A stretch of DNA of 64,000 bases from Branchiostoma belcheri. Its lineage: Eukaryota; Chordata; Leptocardii; Amphioxiformes; Branchiostomatidae. The DNA lies in contig NW_017804131.1 of assembly GCF_001625305.1 (NCBI RefSeq), positions 3,134,947 to 3,198,946 on the forward strand, written 5' to 3'. A model generated the notes under the pieces. It saw nothing but the letters and a program-made list of their open reading frames with translations, ran no database searches and was not told the DNA's origin. The stretch's first letter is position 1, and every line of letters starts with the position of its first letter. Made by a program: the position numbers and the translations under genes. This document shows positions 60,401 to 64,000 of this stretch, in pieces.

Positions 60401-63283
60401 AAACGTTCCAACACTTCCTCAGGTGACTACAGAGAGATGATCGGCGTTTTGATGAACTGTTTGCCTAGGGTTGGTTGATTAAAATGTACATCATCGGTGT
60501 TAAGAGTCCTGGCTACTCCATCAGGTCATCATGCAGAGTATATGACGAGTCTTTACAAAATACACTTCATAGAATTGATATTTTCATATCTCTTTATTAT
60601 GCGTTTTCTAGACGCGCTTTCTATAATAGCGTTAAAACTATATTCCCTTAAGTCACAAATTTTGAATTCGATAATTCACTTCTAGTGAGTGTATAGGCTA
60701 ACACACCTAGGATGACGATAGAGGCTAAACCTTTTTTTGAACTCTCTTGGTCTGGGACGATTCCTTACAGAATACTCTTCATAAAATTGACATTTTCATA
60801 TCTCTTTTTGATGCGTTTTGTACCATAGCCTGAAAACTATCATCTGTAAAACAAGAGATTTTGAAATCGACAATTCTCTTCCGGGGAGTGTATAGGCTAA
60901 CTCGCCTAGGATGCCGATAGAGGCTAAACCCTATTATGGAACCGTCTCGGTCCACTAGCTTATGGGAACATAAAAAAAGCACAACACATCAACACCTGTA
61001 TTTACTTTAATGTGCCGCTTGCCTCTGTCCTTGCTCTGAGTTAGAAAAAAGACAACATATTATCAACCATATGGCAATCCATTTTGCTACCAATTGCCCG
61101 AGCAATTGACGCCAAAAATGTAATTCTACTGAAGATTAATAAATTATTATCGCCGTTTCCAAGTGCACACTATAAATACATCACACAGCCCAATTGCTGT
61201 TAGACCGTCTGGATACAAAGTACTACAAAAGAAGGTGATCAAGCACTGGATTGAATTGTCAGGCAATCGTCAACCGTAATGGACCAACTTTACTTCAATT
61301 ACAGACCAGCTGTTTTTGACCTTGTTTGCCTTTGAGTATCGTTAAGCCGCTGATTTGTATCCCATTGACATTGAGTTAAGCATGTTACATATATTAGTCT
61401 CTGGTACGGATTTCCTGAAATGTGATTTAAGATCATTCCTGGAAGCAAACACGAAACACGTACGGGAGACAGAGACATTATGACATGTAGACTGAGAAAT
61501 GTACTTCTGTAACGCTTACCAACGTCTACCCTTCATCAAACTGTCTGGTTTCTTAACTTGAGTGTGTCGCCATCACTGTCTTGTATTTCTTTTCCTAAGC
61601 TTTGACCAAAAAAAACTGTCCGTTGGGATCCCTACTAGTTTCATTAACGAGTAATGAAAAAGTACCACTGTAGAAAATTACGATCTTGATTCTATTTTGC
61701 AAAAACAACTGAAGAACAGGTCTTGTTTTTGCTCATTATGACGAGATCCAATTTTGATTCTCCAAGGTTTAATAAATCATTCAGCCGTGTCTTTCAGGTC
61801 AACAGATTATGGCAAACATATCAATAATTTATCGTCCATCATCTAAGCCAGCGTAAGAACCTTTTCTTCTAGGTCACAAATTAATACTGTGTAATTCGCT
61901 TAGAAATCGTCTGCTTTCCGTCGTGCCTAGTGCAGTAACGTTACGGAATATTAATAACGTACCACCGACTTGGTGATATTTCAGTCACCCGGCAAAAAGG
62001 AACATATAAGTAGTAAATAAATCACGAGATGTGTGGATGTGAAGACAGAAGTGGTGAGTTGGGACCACCAGATAGACGGAAATTATGCAGAATTTGCACT
62101 CAGGTGAACAATATAATGGCTTGTACTACTCCTTGTCTTGGTTTTTATGGATGTAGATGTCTCCTGAAGTGACTCGTTGTCCTCACTCTAGAGAAGTAAG
62201 GTTAATGTTACGTGTTCAATGTAACCTTCTTTGTACTATGCTTATAATGCCCAACTATATATATGACACCGAGAGAAGAAAGCTTAATACATGTAATCTG
62301 CTAAAATGGAGACATTACAGATATTATTTCAAGCAAATGTTTTCCAAGAAAGGTACAAAATTAATATACCGAAGTTCTTCAACAATTTACGGCTTGACTT
62401 CGGCCCAGTCTCACAAGTGCCGTTTGGCTGCAAATCCAATTGAAAGTATCGCCGTCGCCTCACACAGTGCCGAAGATTGAGAAGCTGCGAAAGCTATGAA
62501 TAGTAGACTGCAGAATTTCATATTCGTTTCATAAATGGGTAATATCTGCGTAAATCACCACGATGGGGGCATTACGAATTTAGGGTAAGCTTTGAAAATT
62601 GAGCCGTAGATTGGAGTGTGGGGTTGGAAATACAGACCACGCTCCTAACTTAACTTTACTTTTGATTGATTCTGACATTAAAACGTTGTGTGGTGCAAGG
62701 TTTATATATCACAAGGCTAAGATGGAGTGCTACATTGACTGTAAGTTGACTACACCTTGTAAAGAGCATGTTACAACTGATAGAAAATATATCAATAGTT
62801 AGAAAACTAGTTAATTCACACAATGATCTTGAATGACATTTGAAAGTCTCCGCATTAGATATAAACATAAGATGTAGCATGTATATATAGGTACCAACAT
62901 ACGCTGAAACCATGTTGTGCTTACAACATCAGCTTCTTTAGCTTACAGTATATTAGGTAATTTTTTTTTGTTTGAAGTTAGTTATTCTAAAAATGTGCAT
63001 GTTAACAGTTTCACTAAAGTTTGCATGTTAAGCGCATTCTTGGGGACAAAGAATAAACTTATAAACTATAGGCACAAGCACATTTCCCCATGATGGTCAC
63101 ATTGATAATGTGAATAGGGCATAAATGTTACGATCTTTGCAAAGTAGATCTACGGGTATGAATCATATATGAATGTAGACAAGAATAGAAACCTTGCTGT
63201 AAAGTTGCATACATAACAATCTTACAAATTATCTCAAATCAAAGATACTATATATTACAATGTGCTGACAGCGATTATAGTTA
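57459..63283. other. Probable long intron or intergenic sequence
   Basis: No exon with a recognisable domain. A GC-richer open stretch at 60240-60480 (ending CTTCCTCAG|GTGACT) might be an exon but has no homologue here. A two-copy duplication lies at 60545-60955. Otherwise the sequence is AT-rich without evident features. Confidence 0.35.
60545..60955 (+). repeat. Two diverged tandem copies of about 213 bp
   Basis: The copies start at 60545 and 60758. Both run CTTCATA-AATTGA-ATTTTCATATCTCTTT, then GAGTGTATAGGCTAAC, CGCCTAGGATG-like and CGATAGAGGCTAAACC segments in the same order. Confidence 0.88.
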
Positions 63284-63687
63284 GGCCACACCAAGTAAAT
63301 TTTATGGATGACGTCCGCGCGCGAATTGATTTTGGCCTGTTCCTAGAAAAAAACCCAAGAAATTCCGCTTCTATGAACTACTATGACCAAAGAGTCACGA
63401 CAGTGCCACAAATCGTCAGATTGATGTGAAACCCGTAACGCAAAAACAGGACAGGACGACAACTGCTATTCCACCTGATTTATTGCTGTTTTGATGATGA
63501 ATAAAAGACTTCTTGCTTGTTACACTGTGTCATCTTATTCAATTTGTGTCCTAACATTTGTCGTCTCTTAGTATATTTCTAATCTAGGCATCTTGTTTTT
63601 TAGGGCCCTTCTTGTTTTTTTTCGCCCTCTCGCATTAGATTTAGGGTCTCCAAAGGACGTCATCCATAAAATTTACTTGGTGTGGCC
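63284..63687 (-). mobile_element. Harbinger-type MITE, 404 bp
   Basis: Inverted ends GGCCACACCAAGTAAATTTT / ACTTGGTGTGGCC with TTA on both sides (63281-63283 and 63688-63690). The body is the reverse complement of the element at 37900-38357. Confidence 0.88.
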
Positions 63688-63690
63688 TTA

Positions 63691-64000
63691 TACTAAAACT
63701 TTTCATTGCAAGTTGGATGTTGTATATTTCACGTAGTCTATAATGCTTTACAGTAAACATGCATATATAACAGGCATGCAGTGAGCAACTGATTTGATTA
63801 ATAAAAACATGTACACGTGGATAAAAAGATAAGTTTTCCCATAGAGTATTTTTGGAGCTGCTGTCTTGCTATCGAATTTTGTCACCGGATGACTGCCTTT
63901 GAAATGGGAAATGTGAAGGTAAATTGAACACACAGATCCAAGTAGGTCACTATCGACCATGGAGGACAAGACAGGCAAGTCGCCATTACCAAGTGTGCCA
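63691..64000. other. Right edge of window
   Basis: Mostly AT-rich. A short open frame starts at ATG 63959 in a good context (GACCATGG) and runs off the edge for 14 codons. It could be the first exon of a further gene, but nothing confirms it. Confidence 0.2.

Noticed and set aside
60183..60478. Two overlapping plus-strand frames ending near a GT donor
   Set aside because: Possibly exonic, but no domain, phase partner or paralogue supports it.
63959..64000. Short ATG frame at the window edge
   Set aside because: Good start context but only 14 codons visible; cannot be supported.

Overview
The window looks like an invertebrate-chordate genome, most likely an amphioxus (Branchiostoma). The evidence is intron-rich GT-AG genes; CARD, TIR and IFI44-like GTPase modules in unusual combinations; recently duplicated gene blocks; and many foldback or MITE-type repeats. 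No database search was possible, so the organism is an inference. It is a draft assembly with two 20-N gaps.

Region 1 (0-29 kb) is a probable innate-immunity locus built from two diverged copies of one block about 18.2 kb apart. Block A holds a minus-strand three-exon membrane protein (223-1895), a compact divergent promoter, a stand-alone IFI44-like GTPase (2211-4434) and a companion gene with an unrecognised C-terminal domain (6896-9096). Block B holds the same GTPase and companion (24981-27115). Here the GTPase lies at the 3' end of a five-exon, phase-consistent gene, CARD-TIR-helical linker-GTPase (13937-21879, 772 aa). The sequence that is 5'UTR in copy A is coding linker in copy B. The CARD exon lies between two same-orientation copies of a 1.5-kb repeat. 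The second copy is split by a 3.14-kb PIF/Harbinger-like element carrying inverted 41-bp palindrome arrays and a large hairpin.

Region 2 (29.8-33.6 kb, minus strand) has an F-box/leucine-rich-repeat gene and a second F-box exon upstream. Region 3 (33.9-37.2 kb) has a C2H2 zinc-finger gene whose finger array is interrupted by an in-frame TAG.

Region 4 (37.9-52.7 kb) is a three-copy tandem array of a Golgi-type secretory kinase-like gene related to FAM20/GASK/Four-jointed. Copy 3 is intact (704 aa). Copy 2 has one frameshift and an artefactual gap. Copy 1 is a multi-frameshift pseudogene with an Asp-to-Asn change in the catalytic loop. Copies 1 and 2 share a tract that looks like gene conversion.

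Region 5 (52.7-64 kb) is mostly non-coding. It has one convincing first coding exon with a hydrophobic N-terminus (57380-57458), two local duplications and a Harbinger-type MITE.
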